Origin: Bacillus sp. 123MFChir2 | GTDB taxonomy: Bacteria > Bacillota > Bacilli > Bacillales > Bacillaceae_G | Assembly (NCBI RefSeq): GCF_000383235.1 | Contig: NZ_KB910924.1 | Span: forward strand, 186,001 to 250,000 | Direction of reading: 5' to 3' | DNA length: 64,000 nucleotides | In this document: positions 56,400-64,000 of the stretch, one piece after another | Layout: each line of letters begins with the position of its first letter | Numbering within the stretch: position 1 is the stretch's first letter | Notes under the pieces: generated by a model | Seen by the model: the letters and a program-made list of their open reading frames with translations, nothing else | Told to the model about the DNA's origin: nothing | Database searches by the model: none | Program-made: the position numbers and the translations under genes

Positions 56400-56673
56400 A
56401 ATCCAGCTTATTATAATCATATTCTTTTGCGCGATCTGGTCTGGAATTTTCGAATTCCGTTTTTAAAAACGGCCGATAAGATGGCTCGATTTTCTTTACA
56501 AACGGAAGCTTATTTAATTTTCGCATCATATGTTCTAATTGCTCCATATCACAATACACAACAGCATATTTAAACCGTTTTGATATGTAATGAATATTTC
56601 CATATTTCCTTAAAATTTTAGCATGTTTTAAGGAATGTAGATAGACAATCATACTTTGTCGTTGCCCAAACAT
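56398..56673 (-). CDS. ylbG: YlbG/DUF2129 family protein
   Basis: 91 residues of DUF2129, with [26 protein letters not shown] and [15 protein letters not shown]. Function unknown; conserved between ylbF and rsmD in Bacilli. GGAGA lies upstream of the ATG. Confidence 0.9.
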   Translation of the reverse strand: MFGQRQSMIVYLHSLKHAKILRKYGNIHYISKRFKYAVVYCDMEQLEHMMRKLNKLPFVKKIEPSYRPFLKTEFENSRPDRAKEYDYNKLD

Positions 56674-56820
56674 AATATTCTCCTTTTATTTAATATCATT
56701 CATTTATTTCACAATAAGCTTCAGAATTCCACCCATATTAACAGGTATTAAGCCCTCACCACTGAAAATTTCATCATCGATTTTCAAATATTTAAAAAAC
56801 GGAAGCATTTCTTACATTCT

Positions 56821-56850
56821 AAAAAACGGGGCAGATTACCCCGTTTTTTT
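56821..56850. terminator. Terminator of ylbF
   Basis: Stem AAAAAACGGGG / CCCCGTTTTTT; its stem includes the last codons and stop of ylbF. Confidence 0.8.
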
Positions 56851-57288
56851 ACACCCACAACTACCTCCAGAGCCACAACCGCCTCCACAACCACCTGCAT
56901 CAAAAAACGGATTGCCCGTCGGAACTTTAATAGCTGGTGAGACTTCGGCTCCCATAATTACACTAATCTCATCCAATAACTTTTGCAAATCATTTTCTGC
57001 TTTTTTAAAAGCAGAAATTTTTTCATGCAAATCTACTGCTCGTTTTAACTCTCGCATTTGTTTCGATACAGTTGTATAGTCAGGATGATATTTTCCAAAA
57101 CGTTGTACTTCTTCATAACGCTCTTTCATTGCTGTAAATTGTTGAATCAGCATTTGTACTTCCGGATCTTGCTGCAATGTATGATAACACTTGCGGTACT
57201 GCTCTGCTATATCTGAACGAACAACTGCCTTTGCAAATTGTTCAGCCTTATCTAAAATCACTACGCTCTCTAGCGTCGCTACAATCAT
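56836..57288 (-). CDS. ylbF: YlbF/RicF, Y-complex subunit
   Basis: Part of the RicA-RicF-RicT complex, which in B. subtilis carries iron-sulfur clusters and stimulates RNase Y-dependent processing, sporulation and competence. 150 residues: an all-helical YlbF domain (about 5-115) and a C-terminal Gly/Cys tail with GGCGGGCGSGGSCGC that supplies cluster ligands. The ATG at 57288 lies 8 bases after GGAGG; the GTG at 57297 is inside that site. Confidence 0.92.
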   Translation of the reverse strand: MIVATLESVVILDKAEQFAKAVVRSDIAEQYRKCYHTLQQDPEVQMLIQQFTAMKERYEEVQRFGKYHPDYTTVSKQMRELKRAVDLHEKISAFKKAENDLQKLLDEISVIMGAEVSPAIKVPTGNPFFDAGGCGGGCGSGGSCGCKKTG

Positions 57289-57360
57289 TAGAGACACCTC
57301 CGAATGTTAATCATATCATATTTATAGCAGAACTACTAATTTTACCACCTTATTCCGATA

Positions 57361-57552
57361 TATATAAATCCAAATTAAAAACCGATATAAAACATTCTTT
57401 TTCGGTGGGCGAGAGCATCTGGCCATGCACAGAAGCGGCTAGGGCCTTTTTCTGCCACATGCGAAGTTCAAACAAAAAAAGAAAGCAAGTATAGCTCCTT
57501 TTTTCTGCATAACATCAATCTATATGTCAAAAAACTAAAATGGATTCATATA
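57361..57552 (-). repeat. bcr1-like repeat, copy 7 (reverse)
   Basis: 192 bp, ends TATATAAATCCAAAT and TGGATTCATATA, core with GGTGGGCGAGAGCATCTGGC and CTGCCACATGCGAAG. The right end lies two bases from the stop codon of the next - strand gene (57555-57557). Confidence 0.75.
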
Positions 57553-57554
57553 GA

Positions 57555-58127
57555 TTACAAACAAATATGTTCAGCGATATTGTACTTCACGACTTCCCAT
57601 GTTCCTTCTATTTCTCTCACATAACTGATACAAGCATTTTGTAATGGTGTTTGAAATGTAATTTCTTCTGGAGAAATAGCATGTAACATAGCTTTAATTG
57701 CGTGAGAATGTGCAACAATAATAATACGTTGCCCCATATATTTTTGAGCAACATCTTTTAATGCTGCAAAACACCGCTCAACAATTTCTTGATCCGTTTC
57801 CATTCCTTCCACGTTACCATCTGCAATAGACTGTCTAACTTCAGTAATTGGCTTTCCTGATGCTACACCAAAATTTCGTTCCATAAAACGTTCATCAAGA
57901 TGAATTGTATCCATTTTCACGGCATTCGCAATAGCTTGTGCTGTTTCGTGTGCTCTTACTAGCGGACTACTAACAATGATATCCCACGATTCGTCTTTTA
58001 ACGCTGCGGCACTTTGACTTGCTTGTTTTTTTCCAATTTCATTTAAAGGAATATCTTCTCTTCCTTGAATAATTTCTTGAAAATTCCAATCAGTTTGTCC
58101 ATGTCGTACTAAACAAATTTCCGTCAT
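57555..58127 (-). CDS. Histidine phosphatase family protein
   Basis: 190 residues of the phosphoglycerate mutase/phosphatase superfamily: LVRHGQTDWN with the phosphorylated His near residue 9, the LDERFMERNFG acid region and VAHSHAIKAML with the second His. Such enzymes dephosphorylate small metabolites; substrate unknown. The ATG at 58127 follows AAAGGAG. It lies between ylbF and ylbE. Confidence 0.9.
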   Translation of the reverse strand: MTEICLVRHGQTDWNFQEIIQGREDIPLNEIGKKQASQSAAALKDESWDIIVSSPLVRAHETAQAIANAVKMDTIHLDERFMERNFGVASGKPITEVRQSIADGNVEGMETDQEIVERCFAALKDVAQKYMGQRIIIVAHSHAIKAMLHAISPEEITFQTPLQNACISYVREIEGTWEVVKYNIAEHICL

Positions 58128-58203
58128 GCTGCAACTCCTTTTTCTATAATCCACTTTTATTGTAACAAAAGTTGCGCATGACGGACACAACTTTTACTCC
58201 CAA

Positions 58204-58449
58204 TTAATTAACGTTTTGCTGTTTCATATATTGAAACATGTCTATCATAAGAGAAGCGACGGATAATTGATTTTGAAACTTAGCTACCTTATCTGGGATT
58301 GTCTTTTTAAAATATTGCATGGCGGCTAATTCAAACGCTTCTTTTTCACTTGGATTTCTAGAAAGTTTCCGATACCAATACGGATGCTCGCGAATATATT
58401 TTTGTAAATCTTCACTCGACTTTACAAATTCGATGAGTTCTGCTCTCAT
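58204..58449 (-). CDS. ylbE: YlbE-like protein
   Basis: 81 residues with the YlbE pattern EHPYWYRKLSRNPSE and a helical C-terminus. ATG at 58449, 7 bases after GGAGG; the preceding GTG at 58452 is less well placed. Small, soluble, function unknown. It follows ylbD by 11 bp. Confidence 0.85.
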   Translation of the reverse strand: MRAELIEFVKSSEDLQKYIREHPYWYRKLSRNPSEKEAFELAAMQYFKKTIPDKVAKFQNQLSVASLMIDMFQYMKQQNVN

Positions 58450-58460
58450 CACTCTTCCTC

Positions 58461-58874
58461 CTAGTCTTTTTGAAAGAAAAACGGATTATTTTCGGAATTA
58501 CGCTGTTGCTTTGTTGTCTGATTCCCTTGAAACTGTTGAATTACCTGCTGCACGCTTCCAATAGCTGTCGTCATATTCGCTAAATGTTGCTGCACCTGTT
58601 CCACATCTAATTTTTTAAAAAACGATACCATATGTTCCATAAAATCCCCTGACTTTTCTCCGCTATCTTCTTGTACAGAAGGAGGAACTATCTCTCCATT
58701 TACTTTGTAACGATTCCATACGCCACCTTCTTCTCCAATTAAGTACCATTCCTCGTAAAACTGTTGCCATGATTTCGTTCCATTTCGAACGTCATGAACC
58801 ATCTTTGGATGCTGACGTACAAACTCTTTGAATTTTTGAATAGAAGGATGTAAATCTCCTTTCACTGTTGTCAT
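58461..58874 (-). CDS. ylbD: Putative coat protein YlbD
   Basis: 137 residues with the YlbD N-terminal region (LHPSIQKFKEFVRQHPKMVHDVRNGTKSWQQFYEEWYLIGE) and a Gln/Asn-rich C-terminus. In Bacillus it is reported as a spore coat-associated protein. The ATG at 58874 follows GGGGTG; upstream frame to 59009 overlaps ylbC and has no support. Confidence 0.85.
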   Translation of the reverse strand: MTTVKGDLHPSIQKFKEFVRQHPKMVHDVRNGTKSWQQFYEEWYLIGEEGGVWNRYKVNGEIVPPSVQEDSGEKSGDFMEHMVSFFKKLDVEQVQQHLANMTTAIGSVQQVIQQFQGNQTTKQQRNSENNPFFFQKD

Positions 58875-58962
58875 TACAATCACCCCATCAGATGTATCTT
58901 TTACTATATTGTAAGAAAAAAAGGGGCGCATGGTTCGCCTATTTTTAGGCAATCCATACACC

Positions 58963-60000
58963 CTACTTCTGAATAAAATTTTGTGTATAAAATTTATCAT
59001 ACACACCAATTCCTAAACCAGTGAATTGTTCGTTTAGTATATTTTTTCGATGTCCCTCACTATTTAACCATCCTTGAACAGCTGCAATTGCATCACTATG
59101 CTGCGCCGCAATGTTTTCCCCAGCTAACTGAAATGATACATTTCCTTTTTGCAAACGATCTCCTAATGTACCAAACGAAGGTGAATCATGAGAAAAATAG
59201 TTGTTATCTTTCATATCTTTACTATGTTCATATGCTACTGCCGCCGTTTGTTGGTCCCATACTAGTAACGGGAGATGATTACGTCTTCGAATAACATTTG
59301 TCAAATCTAAAATTTGTTGTGCATTCCCTTGTTCGACTTGTTTTATTTGTTCTGGTGATAACGGCTGTGGATTCGTTAATTCCCCAGAAGCAACAAGTTG
59401 ATACGGTCTTTGTTTGATTAACGTTTCATCATCCATATAACGAACACCGACAAGTTTATGTGTAAAATGATCAAAATATAATTGCGCCCATCCCTCTTCT
59501 ATCGAAGCAAGTGGTTGTTCTGTTAGTTCAACATCAGATAATTCGAATTGATAGCTATTTTTCCCCATTTTGAGTGAAACCTCATATGAAAACGGATTTT
59601 TTTTATAAATATCTTCATACTTTTCACCAATTTGAAATGGTGAAACACTCACTTTCTCTCCGCCAACATAAATCGTAACAATTTTGTGCTCTTTAACTCC
59701 AAACTGCACATATTTCGATAAGTCTTGATTATATACCCACCACTCATAACCATATGCAGATGACTCAATTCGTGCTGGTTCGCCCCAGTTCGCTAATAAA
59801 ATTTCAGAATCACTACCAAGTAACCCTGGAATTGTTTCTGGTACTCCCTTAATCTCTTTTTCTTTTTTTGTTTTCACAATTTTATGCTCTTTTTTTAACT
59901 GAGGAGACTGAAATATATATTGAGAAACGAGTAATTTCCCGTATAGATCAATTGCTAAAATAAGAATAGTAATTACTATAATGCGAAACAATTTTTTCAA
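58963..60000 (-). CDS. ylbC: CAP-domain protein YlbC
   Basis: 345 residues: N-terminal membrane anchor (about 3-22), a central CAP-associated domain (about 60-205, SEILLANWGEPARIESSAYGYEWWVY), and a C-terminal CAP/SCP-like domain. The latter shows LTNVIRRRNHLPLLVWD, HSKDMKDNNYFSHDS and GENIAA. The start is TTG at 60000, 8 bases after GGAGG. CAP proteins are secreted or surface proteins; SafA-like spore roles are known in relatives. Confidence 0.9.
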   Translation of the reverse strand: MKKLFRIIVITILILAIDLYGKLLVSQYIFQSPQLKKEHKIVKTKKEKEIKGVPETIPGLLGSDSEILLANWGEPARIESSAYGYEWWVYNQDLSKYVQFGVKEHKIVTIYVGGEKVSVSPFQIGEKYEDIYKKNPFSYEVSLKMGKNSYQFELSDVELTEQPLASIEEGWAQLYFDHFTHKLVGVRYMDDETLIKQRPYQLVASGELTNPQPLSPEQIKQVEQGNAQQILDLTNVIRRRNHLPLLVWDQQTAAVAYEHSKDMKDNNYFSHDSPSFGTLGDRLQKGNVSFQLAGENIAAQHSDAIAAVQGWLNSEGHRKNILNEQFTGLGIGVYDKFYTQNFIQK

Positions 60001-60211
60001 ATTATATACCTCCTGAATAACCATGAAATTGAGGTATACACAAACAAAACTGTTTTCTCCATTTTGTGTGTACCACACTATGTTCACTATATCATATTTC
60101 TTTTATAAAATCAGACATTCTCCCTTTTCTCTCTATATAAATTGCGTTTTCTTACTATTCGTACTATTATAAATTTAAGTGGTTCTACGTTTATAATAAG
60201 GAGGTTATTTC

Positions 60212-60577
60212 ATGCAATTTACAAATACGAAACTTGAAGGCGTAGTTGTTGACTTCACACTTCTTTCAGAGGTAATGGACAATCATCACTTTGTACTAGC
60301 TGGGCAATGGGATTACGAACGAGTTACATATGACTATAAATTTGAAATGCTAAAAGATGTATATTATTTACGTATACAAGCTTTTGCAACGGAAGGAGAT
60401 ATTGGCAGACGACATGCCCATGTTAAGTTATTAAAACCGCTTCTTGGTAAACATTATTATCCACACGGCGTGGAGTATGGAGAGAACGAAAGTTTCCCTA
60501 AAAATGTTCTTCAAAAAAGCGAACAGTTACTTCAAAACATCGAAAAAGAGTTGCAAGATTTAGCAATTATTGAATAA
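60212..60577 (+). CDS. YugN-like family protein
   Basis: 121 residues with GQWDYERVTYDYKFE and HAHVKLLKPLLGKHYYPHGVEY, as in YugN-like proteins of Bacillus. Strong AAGGAGG site before ATG. Function unknown. Divergent from ylbC. Confidence 0.82.
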   Translation: MQFTNTKLEGVVVDFTLLSEVMDNHHFVLAGQWDYERVTYDYKFEMLKDVYYLRIQAFATEGDIGRRHAHVKLLKPLLGKHYYPHGVEYGENESFPKNVLQKSEQLLQNIEKELQDLAIIE

Positions 60578-60601
60578 AGAAGAGCTTTCTACGAGTTCCG
60601 G

Positions 60602-60772
60602 TATATCCACGTAAAAAAACGACATAAACCCCTTTCCTTTTAGGGGGACGAGAGCATCTGACCATGCATAGAAGCGGTCAGATCCTTTTCCTACCACATG
60701 TGTGGTTTAAAAAAGGGGGCAAGCAAGTAGCAGTCATGTTGTATTCTGCATAGCAGCTACTTATATGTCGAC
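60602..60772 (-). repeat. bcr1-like repeat, copy 8 (reverse)
   Basis: Core with GGGGGACGAGAGCATCTG, ATGCATAGAAGCGGTCAG and CTACCACATGTG. Ends are degraded. It begins 25 bp after the YugN-like stop and runs into the terminator at 60773. Confidence 0.7.
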
Positions 60773-60816
60773 AAATGAAAAGAAGGTGTACACGACGGTA
60801 CACCTTCTTTTCATTT
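60773..60816. terminator. Bidirectional terminator, 19-bp stem
   Basis: Perfect 19-bp inverted repeat (AAATGAAAAGAAGGTGTAC and complement) with a 6-base loop, between the convergent YugN-like gene and ctaG. Confidence 0.85.
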
Positions 60817-60818
60817 AG

Positions 60819-60880
60819 TAAATTTACCTCGCTATTCTTGGACAGTAAGCTTTCCTGCTGAGAGAAATTTCACTTTATCT
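60819..60880 (-). repeat. R2 dispersed repeat
   Basis: Contains CTCGCTATTCTTGGACAGTAA and GAGAAATTTCACTTTATC-type sequence; overlaps the last two codons and stop of ctaG. Confidence 0.6.
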
Positions 60881-61813
60881 TGGTGAGACCTTGCTATCAG
60901 TGACAGATGCTTGAGATTGCAAATACGGGGGTAATGCATGGATTTGTTCAGCGTCCTTTTTCCGTTCTTTACGCGCCCAGGAAAAGAAAACATATCCAAT
61001 GACTGTACCATATACAATTTCTTGTATAATTTTCATTACAATCCCTCCTGTTTTCTGATCCTCTAAAACAGGAAGCCAATGTAAAAAATCAGGACCTGTA
61101 ATATTTAAATTAGATAATGTTCCAGCTGGTACGCAAAGCTCCATCGCCTTCATCCATGCATTTGGATCTGTATATGTCACAAATAACGGCTCATTAGCAA
61201 AAATGATAAGTGCACAAGCTGGTGTTAACAGCATCCCATTAGCAAACATATAACCAATCTTTTTAATATCACTTAACGTTTGATATTGCGGTAACGGATT
61301 AAATATCGGCCACCACAACATAATTGCCATAAAAAACAGTACAGCAAGAACAATCGAATGTCCAATTTGACTCTGCTTTACCGTATCAAACACAATTGGT
61401 AAATGATACATCGAAAACAGTCCATTAAAAACAATTAATGCGATGATAGGATTTGCCCATATGCGTAACATGATACGAATCAATCGAAATGATGTTATAT
61501 ATTTAAAAAACCAGATTGGTAACCCTAGTAATAATAATGGAGGTACAGCAATATACATGATTGCCATTTCTAACATATGAGCACTAAACACAATATGTCC
61601 AAGTAAATCAATTGGGCCTCCTTTAACCAAATATAATAGAAACATACCACTTGTAAAATAAAAGATTTTTCGTTTACTTACTTCCTCTCCGTCCGGAAAT
61701 CGATGTCGATACTTTCCAATAATTAAAAAATAACTAATCACGACAGCTAATATAAAAAGAAAAAAGATTGGGCTCCACAGTGCTTCAAAACCAAATATCC
61801 ATAAGTTGTTCAT
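60875..61813 (-). CDS. ctaG: Cytochrome c oxidase assembly factor CtaG
   Basis: 312-residue caa3-type CtaG membrane protein with about seven spans, needed for CuA/CuB assembly of cytochrome caa3 oxidase. Typical stretches are HIVFSAHMLEMAIMYIAVPPLLLLG (conserved His) and SMYHLPIVFD. AGGGAGGG precedes the ATG. It follows ctaF, with a terminator between. The last codons overlap an R2 repeat. Confidence 0.93.
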   Translation of the reverse strand: MNNLWIFGFEALWSPIFFLFILAVVISYFLIIGKYRHRFPDGEEVSKRKIFYFTSGMFLLYLVKGGPIDLLGHIVFSAHMLEMAIMYIAVPPLLLLGLPIWFFKYITSFRLIRIMLRIWANPIIALIVFNGLFSMYHLPIVFDTVKQSQIGHSIVLAVLFFMAIMLWWPIFNPLPQYQTLSDIKKIGYMFANGMLLTPACALIIFANEPLFVTYTDPNAWMKAMELCVPAGTLSNLNITGPDFLHWLPVLEDQKTGGIVMKIIQEIVYGTVIGYVFFSWARKERKKDAEQIHALPPYLQSQASVTDSKVSPR

Positions 61814-61840
61814 TTTTTGACACCCTCCCTTTCATAAATA

Positions 61841-61871
61841 AAAGGAGATTGATGAACCCCCAATCTCCTTT
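61841..61871. terminator. Hairpin between ctaF and ctaG
   Basis: 11-bp perfect stem AAAGGAGATTG / CAATCTCCTTT with a 9-base loop; the T tail on the - strand is only partial, so it may attenuate rather than stop transcription. Confidence 0.65.
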
Positions 61872-61876
61872 CTTTT

Positions 61877-62215
61877 TTAAACCCAAACTATTGTCATAAA
61901 TGTTAAAATTGTTACTAATCCGACTAACAAACCAGCATACAAGAAAAACGCCGGAATTTCATGCCCTTTATGGCTCATATGCATAAAATAATACAATTGA
62001 AAAATAACTTGTACGGTAGCTAATAATAAAATAAGTGGTACCGAAAAAAGCGGACTAAATGTTTTCGGATATGCGACTGCTACAAATGCAATAATTGTCA
62101 AAAAAATCATTAATACGAACGTAACGACTTGATGTTTCATTTCTTCCGCACTTTTTTTTCTGCGATAAGCAAGATCCACTTTAGGGTTATTTATATTTGT
62201 TTGTTTTATCGCCAT
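61877..62215 (-). CDS. ctaF: Cytochrome caa3 oxidase subunit IV
   Basis: 112 residues with three membrane spans and the family pattern VQVIFQLYYFMHMSHKGHEIP. Accessory subunit of the heme-copper oxidase. It starts 3 bp after the ctaE stop codon. Confidence 0.92.
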   Translation of the reverse strand: MAIKQTNINNPKVDLAYRRKKSAEEMKHQVVTFVLMIFLTIIAFVAVAYPKTFSPLFSVPLILLLATVQVIFQLYYFMHMSHKGHEIPAFFLYAGLLVGLVTILTFMTIVWV

Positions 62216-62218
62216 TGT

Positions 62219-62842
62219 TTATCCCACCATTCCCATTAAATATACTACAGTGAAAATAAACACCCAAACTACGTCAATAAAATGCCAGTAAATTGATGCG
62301 ACGTAAAACTTTGGAGCATTATATAAATTTAAACCACGCTTCGCATTCCGCACTACTAAAGTTAAAATCCAAAGTAATCCAAATAAAACGTGTAATCCAT
62401 GCGTACCAACTAACGCATAAAATGCAGAACCAAATGCACTGCTTTTCATCGTATGCTTAAATTCATGGGAATAGTGATTAAACTCATAAATCTCAAAACC
62501 TAAAAATCCAACTCCAAGCAATACGGTAATAATTAGCCAAATCTGCATTTGTTTAAAATTAAAATTTTTCATATGATACATTGCATATACACTCGTTAAA
62601 CTACTCGTTAAAAGAAGCATTGTCATAATGAACACAAGCGGCATTTGAAACATTTCTTGTGACGTTGGTCCACCATTTGTTGAACTTTTCAGCGCTAAAT
62701 ATGTTCCAAACAAAGAAGCAAACAGTACCGTTTCGCCTCCTAGAAACAACCAAAATCCAATGAATTTATTTTTACCTTCGAGGGTTGCTTTTTCAGGCTC
62801 TGCTGGAAAGGTTTCATTCGTTAATTTTTCCTCTGCATGCAT
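62219..62842 (-). CDS. ctaE: Cytochrome caa3 oxidase subunit III
   Basis: 207-residue membrane protein with five spans, GFWLFLGGETVLFASLFGTYLAL near the N-terminus and the HGLHVLFGLLWIL and YWHFIDVVWVFIF motifs of COX3. The ATG overlaps the ctaD stop (TAATG), so the two are translationally coupled. Confidence 0.95.
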   Translation of the reverse strand: MHAEEKLTNETFPAEPEKATLEGKNKFIGFWLFLGGETVLFASLFGTYLALKSSTNGGPTSQEMFQMPLVFIMTMLLLTSSLTSVYAMYHMKNFNFKQMQIWLIITVLLGVGFLGFEIYEFNHYSHEFKHTMKSSAFGSAFYALVGTHGLHVLFGLLWILTLVVRNAKRGLNLYNAPKFYVASIYWHFIDVVWVFIFTVVYLMGMVG

Positions 62843-64000
62843 TACGCCTTGCCCCCTTTATCATTTAAATCTTCCTTATGAATATGGTATCCATGATCAT
62901 CAATTACAGATCGGAAGAACATTGCTCCAAACGTAATAATAAGACCAACGATTGCCACTACTAACCACATTTTCTCTTTCCCACCTTGCATATACATCGC
63001 TCCAAAGGCTGCGATAAACAGGCCTAAAGAGATAACAAACGGTAAGAAAGATGCATTTGGCATATGAATATCACCAATCGGTTCTGCTGGCGTTATCTCA
63101 TCTTTCCCTTCCCGTTTTTCAATCCATAATGGATCTAATCCACGCACAAACGGTAATTGTTTGAAATTATATTCAGGTGTCGGCGCAGGAATTGCCCATT
63201 CTAACGTACGACCATCCCAAGGATCGCGGCCGGCTTGTTTTTTTGAAAAAGATGTTTTTACAACATTGACCAAAAGTACAATTGTCCCAAGAGCCATAAA
63301 TGCTGCACCTATTGAACTAATTAAGTTTCCAGTTTCTAATCCTTGTCCTGGCAAATACGTAAAATATCGGCGCGGCATACCAATTAAACCAAGGAAATGC
63401 TGAATAAAGAACGTTAAATGGAAGCCGATAAAGAACAACCAAAACGTAATTTTACCAAGCGTCTCATCTAAGATTTTATTAAACATAAGCGGCCAGTAAT
63501 AATGAGCCCCCGCAAATAATCCAAACACAACTCCACCAACAATTACGTAATGAAAGTGAGCGACGACGAAGTAATTGTCATGAAATTGATAATCAGCAGG
63601 AGCAGATGCAAGCATAACCCCCGTTACACCACCCATAACGAATGATGGAATGAAACCAACAGCCCAAATCATTGGCGTTGTAAAGCGAATACTGCCACCC
63701 CACATCGTAAAGAGCCAGTTGAAAATTTTAATCCCTGTCGGAACAGCAATTGCCATTGTAGCTACAGAAAAGATGGCATTTGCTACTGGTCCAAGACCCA
63801 CTGTGAACATATGATGTGCCCACACCATGAATCCTAAAAAGCCAATTAATACCGTTGCAAATACCATAGATGAATATCCAAATAATCGTTTTTTAGAGAA
63901 TGTCGCAAATATTTCTGAGAATATTCCGAAAACTGGGAGTATAAGAATATATACTTCTGGATGACCAAATATCCAAAATAAATGCTCCCATATTATCGTA
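62842..64000 (-). CDS. ctaD: Cytochrome caa3 oxidase subunit I, 3' part
   Basis: The frame is open to the window edge, so the N-terminal part of this ~610-residue protein lies outside; about 385 residues are seen. They include [16 protein letters not shown] (CuB histidine and the crosslinked Tyr), [11 protein letters not shown] (two CuB histidines), and HFHYVIVGG with the heme-ligand histidines. The catalytic subunit reduces oxygen and pumps protons. Operon order ctaD-ctaE-ctaF-ctaG matches B. subtilis. Confidence 0.96.
   Translation of the reverse strand, partial: TIIWEHLFWIFGHPEVYILILPVFGIFSEIFATFSKKRLFGYSSMVFATVLIGFLGFMVWAHHMFTVGLGPVANAIFSVATMAIAVPTGIKIFNWLFTMWGGSIRFTTPMIWAVGFIPSFVMGGVTGVMLASAPADYQFHDNYFVVAHFHYVIVGGVVFGLFAGAHYYWPLMFNKILDETLGKITFWLFFIGFHLTFFIQHFLGLIGMPRRYFTYLPGQGLETGNLISSIGAAFMALGTIVLLVNVVKTSFSKKQAGRDPWDGRTLEWAIPAPTPEYNFKQLPFVRGLDPLWIEKREGKDEITPAEPIGDIHMPNASFLPFVISLGLFIAAFGAMYMQGGKEKMWLVVAIVGLIITFGAMFFRSVIDDHGYHIHKEDLNDKGGKA

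Noticed and set aside
57177-57494. 105-codon + strand frame between ylbF and the histidine phosphatase gene
   Set aside because: Antisense to ylbF and then repeat sequence; a shadow frame.

Overview
The window is a stretch of low-GC Firmicute core chromosome, almost certainly from the Bacillus cereus group. Three things point there: protein sequences and gene order match the B. subtilis/B. cereus pyr, division and ylb regions; the sporulation genes spoIIGA-sigE-sigG, spoVD, spoVE and ylbJ are present; and at least nine cores of a bcr1-like repeat, a family I know only from the B. cereus group, are scattered through the intergenic regions. I cannot name the species.

Layout. 1-2.2 kb (+ strand): the end of a MOSC protein, a DUF2651 membrane protein, a HAD phosphatase and an unknown membrane protein. 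2.5-14.3 kb (- strand): the complete pyrimidine operon pyrR-pyrP-pyrB-pyrC-carA-carB-pyrK-pyrD-pyrF-pyrE, with a promoter and three PyrR-type attenuators (before pyrR, pyrP and pyrB). From carA to pyrE nearly every stop codon overlaps the next start. 14.3-23.7 kb (-): rluD-type pseudouridine synthase, lspA, a YlyA/DksA-like protein, ileS with a T-box leader, divIVA, and ylmH-ylmG-sepF-ylmE-ylmD plus ylmC. 24.4-27.2 kb (-): sigG, sigE, spoIIGA, with a spoIIG-type promoter of 22-bp spacing. 27.5-44.5 kb (-): the dcw cluster rsmH-ftsL-pbpB-spoVD-murE-mraY-murD-spoVE-murG-murB-divIB-ftsA-ftsZ. mraZ is not at its usual place before rsmH. 44.9-60.6 kb: bshC, a PanE-like reductase and the ylb cluster (ylbP to ylbC, including rpmF, tmcAL, coaD and rsmD), then a YugN-like gene. 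60.9-64 kb (-): ctaG, ctaF, ctaE and the 3' part of ctaD, for caa3-type cytochrome oxidase.

How the genes work together. The pyr operon makes UMP from bicarbonate and glutamine and represses itself through PyrR. The dcw block supplies lipid II, the divisome and the spore-specific SEDS/PBP pair SpoVE/SpoVD. The spoIIG operon and sigG run mother-cell and forespore transcription. SepF, DivIVA and FtsA anchor and position the septum.

No large unknown gene system is visible. The unexplained signals are mostly non-coding: (i) tmcAL, whose family start lies on AUA/AUU with no AUG; (ii) a hairpin holding the spoVD ribosome-binding site in its loop; (iii) dispersed repeats (bcr1-like, a second ~60-bp repeat R2, a 39-bp direct repeat and a 245-bp MITE-like element), most of them just downstream of stop codons; (iv) a candidate structured RNA at about 55.74-55.91 kb; (v) the absence of mraZ.
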